Below are positions 1 through 5,605 of a stretch of DNA of 6,607 nt, piece by piece. The stretch spans positions 1-6,607 of the forward strand of contig CAZSBS010000262.1 of the NCBI GenBank assembly GCA_964605095.1. The letters run 5' to 3'. Made by a program: the position numbers and the translations under genes. The stretch comes from JAUWQU01 sp964605095 (lineage in GTDB: Bacteria > Planctomycetota > Phycisphaerae > SM23-33). Numbering within the stretch: position 1 is the stretch's first letter; every line of letters starts with the position of its first letter. The notes beneath the pieces were generated by a model. The model did not search any database. It saw nothing but the letters and a program-made list of their open reading frames with translations, and was not told the origin of the DNA.

Positions 1-42
1 ATCTTCCCACGCTTCGCGGACATTCTTCGGTAGAGATGCCAT
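1..42 (-). CDS. Start of a further gene, truncated by the left edge (possibly pyridoxamine 5'-phosphate oxidase-like)
   Basis: Only the first 14 codons lie inside the window, reading MASLPKNVREAWED. An AGGAG ribosome-binding site at 51-55 is 8 bases upstream of the ATG at 42-40. A second in-frame ATG at 48-46 would have a spacer of only 2 bases, so the inner ATG is the better start. The N-terminus resembles, from memory, the beginning of short split-barrel proteins of the pyridoxamine 5'-phosphate oxidase-like family, which often start with a Leu-Pro-Lys stretch followed by an Ala-Trp-Glu motif. Fourteen residues cannot establish the family, so this identity is a guess; the existence of a gene start is much better supported. 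It is 174 bases downstream of the NUDIX gene, so it may have its own promoter rather than belong to the main operon. Confidence 0.55.
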   Translation of the reverse strand, partial: MASLPKNVREAWED

Positions 43-48
43 ATCCAT

Positions 49-216
49 CACTCCTCTTTCTCTTGGCCTGGTCCCCAAGCACACAGCCACCGTGGTAGTG
101 TTGAGAACAGGGCATTGGTCGTATTCGTTGGCAAGGCCCATTTCGGGCCGACACCCAAACTTTTCCGTTTCCCTGTCATTTTTGCAACAGCCATCCGTCA
201 ATGAGCATAGAGTAAC
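49..216. other. Intergenic gap between the NUDIX gene and the left-edge gene
   Basis: This is the longest stretch without a gene and the likeliest operon boundary. It contains one clean inverted repeat: GGCCC at 135-139 and GGGCC at 145-149, five G/C pairs around a five-base loop. There is no U-tract on the 3' side in either direction, so it is not a convincing intrinsic terminator. On the minus strand I found no -35/-10 pair with acceptable spacing; a TTGACG at 201-196 is followed 17 bases later by TGACAG, a poor -10. It must hold either a weak promoter for the left gene or a read-through leader, and the sequence does not decide which. Confidence 0.5.
51..55 (-). promoter_or_regulatory. Ribosome-binding site of the left-edge gene
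   Basis: AGGAG on the minus strand, within AAAGAGGAGTG. The spacer to the ATG at 42-40 is 8 bases, against 2 bases to the ATG at 48-46. This decides the start in favour of 42. Confidence 0.6.
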
Positions 217-705
217 CTATCGCCGTGCTCCATCAGCCAGGAAGAATTGCCCGCCATAGGCCCGGTAATCCGCCAGCGTGTCCCTGTGAATGTTCACGAG
301 GCTTTCCGGCAGTTCGTCCATCGGCCAGAACCGCACCTCCGACCCCTCAATGCCGTCAGCCTGGGGGTTACCAGCCCAGTCGCGGACGATGAAGGCGACG
401 GAGAAGCCCTGAACCTCGTCACCATTGGGGTATCTGAACCGTTGGCTGGGCCCGGAGTACAAGGCCATTGGCTCGGCGTTGCGAACCTCCAGACCGGTTT
501 CCTCGCGGACCTCACGTTTCAGGGCCGCAAGGGCCGTTTCGTCCAATTCCACCGACCCGGCGGGCAAGCCCCAGCAGTCCAGATCGGTCCTGCGCTGGAG
601 CAGGACTTCCTGACGGTCGTTGAGAATGATCGCCCGCACGCCCGGCAGCATAATGCACTGTGGCCCGAGGCGTGATCGGATGCTTTCAAGGTAAGGCCCC
701 ATCAT
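217..705 (-). CDS. NUDIX hydrolase
   Basis: A 162-residue protein with a complete NUDIX box: G50, E56, R64, E65, E68, E69 and G71 satisfy the Gx5Ex7REUxEExGU pattern that binds the divalent metal and cleaves a nucleoside-diphosphate-linked substrate. The preceding segment (LLQRRTDLDCWGLPAG, about residues 35-50) is the usual strand and loop leading into the box. Substrate is not readable; family members include dNTP-sanitising enzymes, ADP-ribose pyrophosphatases and cofactor pyrophosphatases. The start chosen is the first of two tandem ATGs at 705-703 and 702-700, because a GGAGG sits 7 bases upstream and ATGA overlaps the stop of the metallo-hydrolase gene by 4 bases. A more upstream in-frame ATG at 747 would lengthen that overlap and add a non-NUDIX leader, so I rejected it. 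It is the last gene of the packed cluster and probably translationally coupled to the gene before it. Confidence 0.93.
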   Translation of the reverse strand: MMGPYLESIRSRLGPQCIMLPGVRAIILNDRQEVLLQRRTDLDCWGLPAGSVELDETALAALKREVREETGLEVRNAEPMALYSGPSQRFRYPNGDEVQGFSVAFIVRDWAGNPQADGIEGSEVRFWPMDELPESLVNIHRDTLADYRAYGGQFFLADGARR

Positions 706-1538
706 TCCGGTGCCTCCACGGCCGTGCCCACCGGGCAGGTTGCACATCTTCCGGGGAACTCATTCCAGAGCCGGGCCATGGCGGCGAAGCCCGTACAATG
801 ACAAGGCAGCAGTCGCTTTACATCCAGGCGGCGCAGCTCGGCCACCGTCTTGTCCATTCGCTCGGCGCTCGCATTGAGCAGGTGCATGCCGCCGATCACT
901 GTGTGAATCGGCCGGCCATTCGTCAGCGACTGGATGTGCATCAATGTGTTGATGACCCCGGCATGAGCACAGCCGAGGATCACGACCGTACCGGCTGGTG
1001 TCTCGATGAAGGCCGCCTGGTCGTCAAGGATTTGATCCGGCTCCGTGCAGGTCTGATCTTTGAAAAAAGCTCCGCCTGTGTCCTCGAAATCATTGTTGCG
1101 AGGGATACGCCCGGTAAGGCAGCACCCATCGGCGACTTCGGTTGGCCCTTCCACCAAGATGAGTTCGGCCATGTCGCGGACCATCTGCTGGTCCAGGTTG
1201 GGCATGCCGACATCGCGGGCGCTTCCGTTAGAATTTCGCGCATATTTCGCTTCAAACGCGGCGGGGTTCATATACACAGTGACTCGTCGAGCCAAGCGCA
1301 GAGCGTCGCCAAGCCCGCCGGTGTGGTCGTAGTGGCCGTGGCTGAGCGCGATGGCATCGACCTGCTCCGGTCGAACGCCCAGCCTCCGCGCGTTGCCGGT
1401 TAGAACCTTGCCCTGGCCGGTGTCGAAGAGGATTCGCTTGCCGCCCAGTTCAATCCAGAATGAAAGCCCGTGCTCGGCCAGCAGACCGCGCCCGCCGGCG
1501 GTGTTTTCGACCAGTACTATGATTCGCCCGCTGCCCAT
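702..1538 (-). CDS. Metallo-beta-lactamase-fold hydrolase of the COG1237 type
   Basis: A 278-residue protein with the metal-binding motifs of the superfamily: SHGHYDHTGG gives H67, H69, D71 and H72, with the strand FDTG (D39) before it. Further ligands are expected at H192 (LGCAHAG), and H219 (GGMHL) and H247 (PCHCTG) match the later conserved histidines. The combination of SHGHYDHTGGL, GCAHAG and GGMHLL is typical of the group annotated as 7,8-dihydropterin-6-methyl-4-(ribofuranosyl)aminobenzene-phosphate synthase-like, named for an enzyme of methanopterin synthesis in archaea. That reaction is not demonstrated for most bacterial members, so I call only the fold and subgroup. Extra cysteines at 140, 164, 190, 246, 248, 265 and 268, with CATC near the C-terminus, are notable. 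The ATG at 1538 has AAGGA 10 bases upstream, and the gene starts 16 bases after the ATPase B stop. Its stop overlaps the NUDIX start. Confidence 0.9.
   Translation of the reverse strand: MGSGRIIVLVENTAGGRGLLAEHGLSFWIELGGKRILFDTGQGKVLTGNARRLGVRPEQVDAIALSHGHYDHTGGLGDALRLARRVTVYMNPAAFEAKYARNSNGSARDVGMPNLDQQMVRDMAELILVEGPTEVADGCCLTGRIPRNNDFEDTGGAFFKDQTCTEPDQILDDQAAFIETPAGTVVILGCAHAGVINTLMHIQSLTNGRPIHTVIGGMHLLNASAERMDKTVAELRRLDVKRLLPCHCTGFAAMARLWNEFPGRCATCPVGTAVEAPE
713..717 (-). promoter_or_regulatory. Ribosome-binding site deciding the NUDIX start
   Basis: GGAGG on the minus strand, 7 bases before the ATG at 705-703 and 10 before the tandem ATG at 702-700. It lies inside the last codons of the metallo-hydrolase gene, which supports coupling and rules against the ATG at 747. 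Confidence 0.7.
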
Positions 1539-1554
1539 GCGGCAGAATTCCTTC

Positions 1555-2469
1555 TTACGTCGGCGTGGCCAGAAGGAGCTCTTGCACCTCTGTCCACACT
1601 CTGCGAATGTCCTCGGAGCAGCCGTTGTGCTGATACTCGACGACTGATAGCTTGCGAATCTGCGCGTCCGTCACGGCCCGGTCGTAGCGGACCCGCCCGG
1701 CCACGGCCAGCCCGCGCTGATTGGCCTGGCGTTCGATCTCCGCCGCGACGTCGGGGTTGATATCCCACTTGTTGATGCAAACCAGGCATGCAATGTCGAA
1801 GTGCCTGGCCACGTCCGCCACGCGGCCGAGGTCGTGCAGGCCGCTGATGGTCGGCTCCGTCACGATCAACACGAGATCAGCGCCGGTGATGGAGGCTATC
1901 ACGGGACAGCCGATGCCGGGCGAGCCGTCGATCAGAACCAGGCCCAAGCCGCGCTGCTCGGCCAGCCTCCCCGCTTCCTGACGAACGATGCTGACGAGCT
2001 TGCCGGAGTTCTCCTGGGCAATGCCTAGCTTGGCATGTACCATCGGGCCGTGGCGGGTATCGGAGACGTACCACTCCCCATTGACGACCGGCGCAAACTC
2101 AATGGCGCCTTCGGCGCAAAACCACGCACAGACGCCGCAGCCCTCACAGGCGACGGGGTCGATGCGAAATGTCTTGTCAAGCTTGCCGTTGCCAGGGCCG
2201 TCGAAGTAGATCGCGTCGAAGCGGCATATTTCCTCGCACTTGCCGCAGGCGGTGCAGTGGCCGGGCTTGATCCGCGCCCGCTTGCCGCCCGTGAAACTCA
2301 CGCGACGGATTATTTTGGGCTCCAGGACCAGATGCAGGTCGGCCGCGTCCACGTCGCAGTCGGCTAGCACAACCTTGCCTGCGAGGGCGGCAAACGAGGC
2401 CACGATGGACGTCTTGCCAGTGCCGCCTTTGCCGCTGATGACAACCAGTTCTTTCATCGATGTGCCCAT
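1555..2469 (-). CDS. MinD-family ATPase with inserted 2[4Fe-4S] ferredoxin domain (ATPase B)
   Basis: A 304-residue cytosolic P-loop ATPase. The deviant Walker A of the SIMIBI/MinD class is at 13-21 (GKGGTGKTS, with the signature lysine at 14), DCD at 38-40 follows, and the Walker B-like segment is LVLIDGSPG (177-185). Between them sits a bacterial ferredoxin insert with two CxxCxxCxxxC clusters: C72/C75/C78/C82 and C108/C111/C114/C118. C188 follows the Walker B loop in GCPVIAS, as usual for this COG1149 group. Two starts are possible: M1 at 2469, directly abutting the TAG of the DUF302 gene, or M5 at 2457, which gives the family-typical MKELVVISGKGG. Neither has a good Shine-Dalgarno, so coupling to the DUF302 gene is likely. 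The role inferred from relatives is ATP-driven Fe-S or metal-cluster handling. It is the divergent paralogue of ATPase A at 3904-4761, and the two probably act together. Confidence 0.93.
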   Translation of the reverse strand: MGTSMKELVVISGKGGTGKTSIVASFAALAGKVVLADCDVDAADLHLVLEPKIIRRVSFTGGKRARIKPGHCTACGKCEEICRFDAIYFDGPGNGKLDKTFRIDPVACEGCGVCAWFCAEGAIEFAPVVNGEWYVSDTRHGPMVHAKLGIAQENSGKLVSIVRQEAGRLAEQRGLGLVLIDGSPGIGCPVIASITGADLVLIVTEPTISGLHDLGRVADVARHFDIACLVCINKWDINPDVAAEIERQANQRGLAVAGRVRYDRAVTDAQIRKLSVVEYQHNGCSEDIRRVWTEVQELLLATPT

Positions 2470-3018
2470 CTATGGCTTTATAACCGCTTGAAGTATCTTG
2501 TGCTCGTCCGCGGACACCTGTCCGCCCATCACATCTGCGATCGTGCCGCCGAACATCTTGCCCATCAGGCCCATGTTCATCCCGGATATGTACACCTTGC
2601 CGTCTGGACCCTCGTAAACCCCCCACGCACACGGCATAAGCGTAGAGACCTCCGGGTTCGTGGACAGAACTCGCTTGGCGTAGTCAGCCTTGCACAACTC
2701 CACAATACGGACTGGTCGGTCGAACCGAACCCCGTGCTTGGCCATCGACTTGTTCATGTCCCGGATGGCGGGGCAATCCCATCCGTTGGCTTCTATGGCC
2801 TCCTTGAGTTCTTCACAGGTACGATCCACATCCGGGTACGTGCTCTCACGAACCGTGAGCATCATTCCCGGCATGGCCTGCCATCCCACCAATACCGTGA
2901 TTCCGGCCCCGAGTAGAAGCCCAACCACAAGGCAGAGGATCGGCAATGTCCATGGGTTCTTGTTGTGCGACGTGCCAGGAGACACTTCGGTGCGGCTGTT
3001 CGGTGACAATCCGGTCAT
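2470..3018 (-). CDS. Membrane-anchored DUF302 protein
   Basis: A 182-residue protein. Residues 1-23 are polar, 24-46 are one strongly hydrophobic segment (WTLPILCLVVGLLLGAGITV) acting as a signal anchor, and the rest is a soluble domain, probably outside the membrane. That domain matches the DUF302 pattern: TVRESTYPDVDRTCEELKEA near 55-74, VELCKADYAK near 106-115 and a LMPCAWGVYE strand near 127-136. C109 and C130 are the conserved-looking cysteines. The tail is rich in Met and Gly (M147, M149, M152, M155, M164). DUF302 proteins have no settled function; a redox or soft-metal role is only inference here. The ATG at 3018 has AAAGGA 6 bases upstream, 12 bases after the methyltransferase stop. 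The TAG abuts the ATG of ATPase B with no gap. Confidence 0.85.
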   Translation of the reverse strand: MTGLSPNSRTEVSPGTSHNKNPWTLPILCLVVGLLLGAGITVLVGWQAMPGMMLTVRESTYPDVDRTCEELKEAIEANGWDCPAIRDMNKSMAKHGVRFDRPVRIVELCKADYAKRVLSTNPEVSTLMPCAWGVYEGPDGKVYISGMNMGLMGKMFGGTIADVMGGQVSADEHKILQAVIKP

Positions 3019-3030
3019 GACGGTTCCTTT

Positions 3031-3612
3031 CTATAACTGCGCACGCGCTTCGGCTTGAGTATCCAGGCGTGCAGGCTTCCAACCGCGCGCCCACATCACC
3101 TGTCCCTGTTCGATGAGACCGACTTGCACTTTCTCGAATCCCGCTTCCTGAAGCAGTGCCTTGACCTCATCAGGACGGTAGTAATGCTCGTTCCAGAGCC
3201 TCTGGGCCAAGGAGTCCTTGGGAAAATCGATGACGAAGATTTCGCCGCCCGGGCGCAGCGCCCGGTATGCTTCTCGAAGGATCGCCTGTGGCTTGGCCAT
3301 CTCGTGCAGCGCCCACATGCTGACCACGGCATCGGCCGATCCGTCAGCGGCGAAACTCATGCTGGCCGCGTCTCGCTTGAGGCAATGGAAAAGGCTCCCA
3401 TCGGGCGTGTGCCGCCGCGGGGGGAAGCTGCCCCCTGAAACGTCAACGCCGGTAACTTGCTGGTCGTAGACACTCGCCAGATGTCTGACCAGGTCGCACG
3501 ACCCGCAGCCAAAGTCCAGGATGTGTCGGGCCAGTCGCACCTCGCGCCCGATGCGCTCGTGGAGGCGTGGCTTGATCCGTTCGTAGAAGTTGTCCGGCAG
3601 TTGCTTTGCCAT
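3031..3612 (-). CDS. Class I SAM-dependent methyltransferase
   Basis: A 193-residue Rossmann-type methyltransferase. Motif I, the SAM-binding glycine loop, is ILDFGCGSCD at 31-40; the acidic residue binding the ribose hydroxyls is D57 in VTGVDVSGG; motif IV-like VVSMWALHEM lies at 96-105; and the post-motif LRPGGEIFVIDFPKD lies at 119-133. This layout is that of the UbiE/Methyltransf_11 group of small-molecule methyltransferases; the substrate is not readable. I start at the ATG at 3612, where a normal family N-terminus begins, 4 bases after the FmdB stop. No good Shine-Dalgarno is visible, so re-initiation after FmdB is likely. An upstream ATG at 3750 would cover most of the FmdB gene with Arg-rich non-family sequence. 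Cysteines 36, 39 and 77 are the only ones, with C36 and C39 inside the SAM loop. Confidence 0.88.
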   Translation of the reverse strand: MAKQLPDNFYERIKPRLHERIGREVRLARHILDFGCGSCDLVRHLASVYDQQVTGVDVSGGSFPPRRHTPDGSLFHCLKRDAASMSFAADGSADAVVSMWALHEMAKPQAILREAYRALRPGGEIFVIDFPKDSLAQRLWNEHYYRPDEVKALLQEAGFEKVQVGLIEQGQVMWARGWKPARLDTQAEARAQL

Positions 3613-3616
3613 GTCA

Positions 3617-3814
3617 TTAGAACGGGCAGGTTCCGGTTGGGCAGCTTGAGGTCGAGGACGACGACGTTCCGGACTTGGCGGCAAACGTCGAAAAGACTTT
3701 CTTCGTGTCCTTCGATCCGCATTTCTCACACGCATGCGGCACCCGCGCATTAGCCTTCTCCAGAAAAGAGCTCACGTGTCCGCATTTCGCACATCTATAC
3801 TCGAAGATGGGCAT
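3617..3814 (-). CDS. FmdB-family zinc-ribbon protein
   Basis: A 65-residue protein starting MPIFEYRCAKCGH, the hallmark of the FmdB (CxxC_CXXC_SSSS) putative regulatory family. The ribbon cysteines are C8, C11, C29 and C32, expected to hold one zinc. The second half is a Ser/Thr-rich linker ending in CPTGTCPF, with C58 and C63. FmdB members were first noted beside formamidase and formylmethanofuran dehydrogenase genes, but their biochemical role is not settled. The ATG at 3814 has AGGAGA 6 bases upstream. The reading frame stays open upstream past the ATPase A stop, but the sharp family match and this ribosome-binding site fix the start. It is followed after 4 bases by the methyltransferase gene. 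Confidence 0.9.
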   Translation of the reverse strand: MPIFEYRCAKCGHVSSFLEKANARVPHACEKCGSKDTKKVFSTFAAKSGTSSSSTSSCPTGTCPF

Positions 3815-3903
3815 TGTTCGTCTCCTGCAAAAATCGCCGAAGTAGTTCTCTCGCCACCGGCACCAGTAGCCCCAAGGATTGTCCGGGCGATACTTGCCAA
3901 TCT

Positions 3904-4761
3904 CTATCTGGCATGGGGGGTGATTCTCTTTTCCAACTCGGTCAGCAAGTCGCCATACAGGTTCCGGTACTTGGGAATCGCATCGCAGGCTATCTCGCCA
4001 CGTGAATAGGCCTCGGCGACCTGACGGTCGTCGGGAATCTCGGCGAGGACGTCGATACGCTGGTGCTGGCAATAGCGCCGGGTCTGGCCGTCGCCGACGT
4101 CAGCGCGGTTGATCACAACCGCAAGAGGCAGCTTCAACGCGCGGACCATCTCCACGGCCAGCTTGAGGTCGTTGAGGCCAAAGGGCGTCGGCTCGGTGAC
4201 CAGCAAAACGAAGTCGCTGCCTCTGACACTCTCAATGACCGGGCATGACGTGCCCGGCGGCGAGTCGATTACCAGAAACTCGACGTCTGGAGCGGCGTCC
4301 TTGACGGCCGCGATCACGGGCGGGCTCATGGCCTCGCCGATGTTCAGCAGCCCCCCAACGCAATGCACACCTCCGGCCAGGCCCAGTTCCAACTGCCCGG
4401 TCTGTCGATGCGATTCGGTGATCGCCCCCGTCGGGCAGACCAGCCAGCATCCGGCACAGCCGTGGCAGAGCTCGGGGAAGATCAGCACTTGCTTGTTCAT
4501 GGCGATGATGGCGCTGTATTGGCATATCTTGCCGCACTGGCCGCAGCCGTTGCACTTATCGGGATCTAACTTGGGAATGCTGACATTCACCGGCCGCGTC
4601 TCGGACACCTGCGGCTTGAGGAACAGCGCCCCGTTGGGCTCCTCGACGTCGCAGTCGAGATAGCCGACAGTCCGCCCAGCCCTCGACGCCGTAACGGCCA
4701 GGTTCGTGGCCACAGTCGTCTTTCCCGTGCCGCCTTTCCCGCTGGAAACAGCAATGATCAT
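3904..4761 (-). CDS. MinD-family ATPase with inserted 2[4Fe-4S] ferredoxin domain (ATPase A)
   Basis: A 285-residue P-loop ATPase starting MIIAVSSGKGGTGKTT; the deviant Walker A spans 8-16 (signature K9, catalytic K14). DCD at 36-38 follows, then a ferredoxin insert with two complete CxxCxxCxxxC clusters: C70/C73/C76/C80 and C99/C102/C105/C109. The Walker B-like segment is FLVIDSPPG (162-170), then C173 in SCPVIES, and LLVTEPTPFGL near 186-196. It belongs to the MinD superfamily with inserted ferredoxin domain (COG1149). The ATG at 4761 overlaps the TrmO stop as ATGA, which I take as the start; the frame is open up to 5007, but that would add 82 Arg-rich residues antisense to no family and fully overlapping trmO. 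Inferred job: ATP-dependent Fe-S or cofactor transfer with ATPase B. An 89-base gap separates it from the FmdB gene. Confidence 0.94.
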   Translation of the reverse strand: MIIAVSSGKGGTGKTTVATNLAVTASRAGRTVGYLDCDVEEPNGALFLKPQVSETRPVNVSIPKLDPDKCNGCGQCGKICQYSAIIAMNKQVLIFPELCHGCAGCWLVCPTGAITESHRQTGQLELGLAGGVHCVGGLLNIGEAMSPPVIAAVKDAAPDVEFLVIDSPPGTSCPVIESVRGSDFVLLVTEPTPFGLNDLKLAVEMVRALKLPLAVVINRADVGDGQTRRYCQHQRIDVLAEIPDDRQVAEAYSRGEIACDAIPKYRNLYGDLLTELEKRITPHAR

Positions 4762-5273
4762 GTCGACACCGGCCCTCCGCCGCCACGGCGTTGATAGCCG
4801 CGGCGGCCTCGTTGCCGGGCGGTCTGCTCGTTGACGTTGTCCTGCCATCCGTTGGAGGTTGTATCGACGTGGTCGAACCGGGCCGTGTAAGGCTTTATGT
4901 CCAGCAGAGGTGTGCCGTCCAACACGTCCACACCGTCGAGATGGAGAGCGTTTCCCTCGCGGCGCAGCAGGCGTACGATGCTCAGGCCGATGGGGTTGGG
5001 CCGGCACGGTGCCCGCGTCGCGAACACGCCGTGCTCGACGTCCTGGAGGAAGGGCTTGACCAGCAACCGGGGCGTCTCCGCACAGTGCAGGTGGTAAATC
5101 AGGTAGACATGCGAGAAGCCCTCCACATCCAGCAACCCGTCGGCGTATTGGGGAAAGACCTCGGCCCGCCCCAGGCAGCCTTGGGCGTAGACGGGCTGAA
5201 TCGGTGTGGCACTGAGTTCCTTGTGCTCACTTCGAATCACGCCGATGGGAGTGAAGGTGACATTCTGGCTCAT
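4758..5273 (-). CDS. trmO: TrmO/TsaA-type tRNA m6t6A37 methyltransferase
   Basis: A 171-residue protein of the TrmO (YaeB/VirR, TsaA) family, beta-barrel SAM enzymes that N6-methylate t6A at position 37 of certain tRNAs. Visible hallmarks are FTPIGVIRSEHK at 7-18, the loop FATRAPCRPNPIGLS at 84-98, and DVLDGTPLLDIKPYTARFD-like core residues at 116-134 (D-G-T-P-L-D-I-K-P-Y). The C-terminal extension domain of the E. coli enzyme is missing, so this is the short form common in archaea and many anaerobes. From about residue 150 the tail becomes Arg/Gly-rich (RQRGRRGYQRRGGGG) and does not look like the family. The ATG at 5273 has AAGGA 6 bases upstream, 38 bases after the ferritin-like stop. The TGA overlaps the ATPase A start (ATGA). 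A role in the metal cluster, rather than tRNA, cannot be excluded for such neighbourhood-bound paralogues. Confidence 0.88.
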   Translation of the reverse strand: MSQNVTFTPIGVIRSEHKELSATPIQPVYAQGCLGRAEVFPQYADGLLDVEGFSHVYLIYHLHCAETPRLLVKPFLQDVEHGVFATRAPCRPNPIGLSIVRLLRREGNALHLDGVDVLDGTPLLDIKPYTARFDHVDTTSNGWQDNVNEQTARQRGRRGYQRRGGGGPVST

Positions 5274-5311
5274 GTTCGATCCTTGGCAGCTTTCTGTGGT
5301 GTCACCGTGTC

Positions 5312-5605
5312 TCAGGAGGCCAATTCCCTGACCTCGGCCGCCCCTTTCTCCAGCAACGGCTGTTCATCAGGAAGGAGCATGCGGAGAAGCTCCTGGAATT
5401 CGCCCGCATGGACTCGCTCTTCGTCGGCGATGTCCTGGAGGACTTTGGCTGCGAGGGCGTTGTCGGAAGCGTCGGCGAGGGCCTCATACATATGCACGGC
5501 CTCTTGCTCGGCCGCTATGGCCATCCGGATCGCCCGCGCCAACTCGCGGTCGGTTAACTTCCGATCCGGCACCATGCCACTGAATGGATTGACGAACTCA
5601 GCCAT
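5312..5605 (-). CDS. Encapsulated-ferritin-type (EncFtn-like) half-ferritin
   Basis: A 97-residue, two-helix ferritin-like protein, about half the length of classical ferritin and close to the encapsulated ferritins. Helix one carries MAIAAEQEAVHMYE (28-41) and helix two DIADEERVHAGEF (58-70). Aligned without gaps on the Rhodospirillum rubrum EncFtn core as I remember it, E33, E63 and H66 fall on the di-iron ligands E32, E62 and H65, and Y40 on Y39; the tryptophan next to it is methionine here. A ferroxidase site across a dimer interface is thus expected. There is no recognisable encapsulin-targeting tail (the protein ends EVRELAS) and no encapsulin gene in the window. The closest naming alternative is a rubrerythrin-family or ferritin family protein. 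The start at 5605 overlaps the DUF5320 stop by 8 bases, implying coupled translation. Confidence 0.85.
   Translation of the reverse strand: MAEFVNPFSGMVPDRKLTDRELARAIRMAIAAEQEAVHMYEALADASDNALAAKVLQDIADEERVHAGEFQELLRMLLPDEQPLLEKGAAEVRELAS

Noticed and set aside
135..149. Hairpin GGCCC/GGGCC as an intrinsic terminator
   Set aside because: The stem is only 5 bp and no T-run follows on either strand.
184..201. Possible sigma-54 promoter (GG and GC elements in CGGATGGCTGTTGCA, minus strand), of interest because ORP operons in Desulfovibrio are sigma-54 dependent
   Set aside because: Only 9 bases separate GG from GC where 10 are required, and the rest of the consensus is poor. The operon's own promoter must lie right of the window.
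660..1403. A 247-codon plus-strand open frame over the MBL hydrolase gene
   Set aside because: It is the antisense of a gene with intact metal-binding motifs. No family features or plausible ribosome-binding site were seen.
3613..3750. N-terminal extension of the SAM methyltransferase to an ATG at 3750
   Set aside because: The extra 46 residues are Arg-rich and overlap most of the FmdB gene, whose zinc ribbon is unmistakable.
4762..5007. N-terminal extension of ATPase A up to an ATG at 5007
   Set aside because: It would add 82 Arg/Pro-rich residues wholly within trmO. The family begins exactly at the ATG at 4761 with a P-loop a few residues later.
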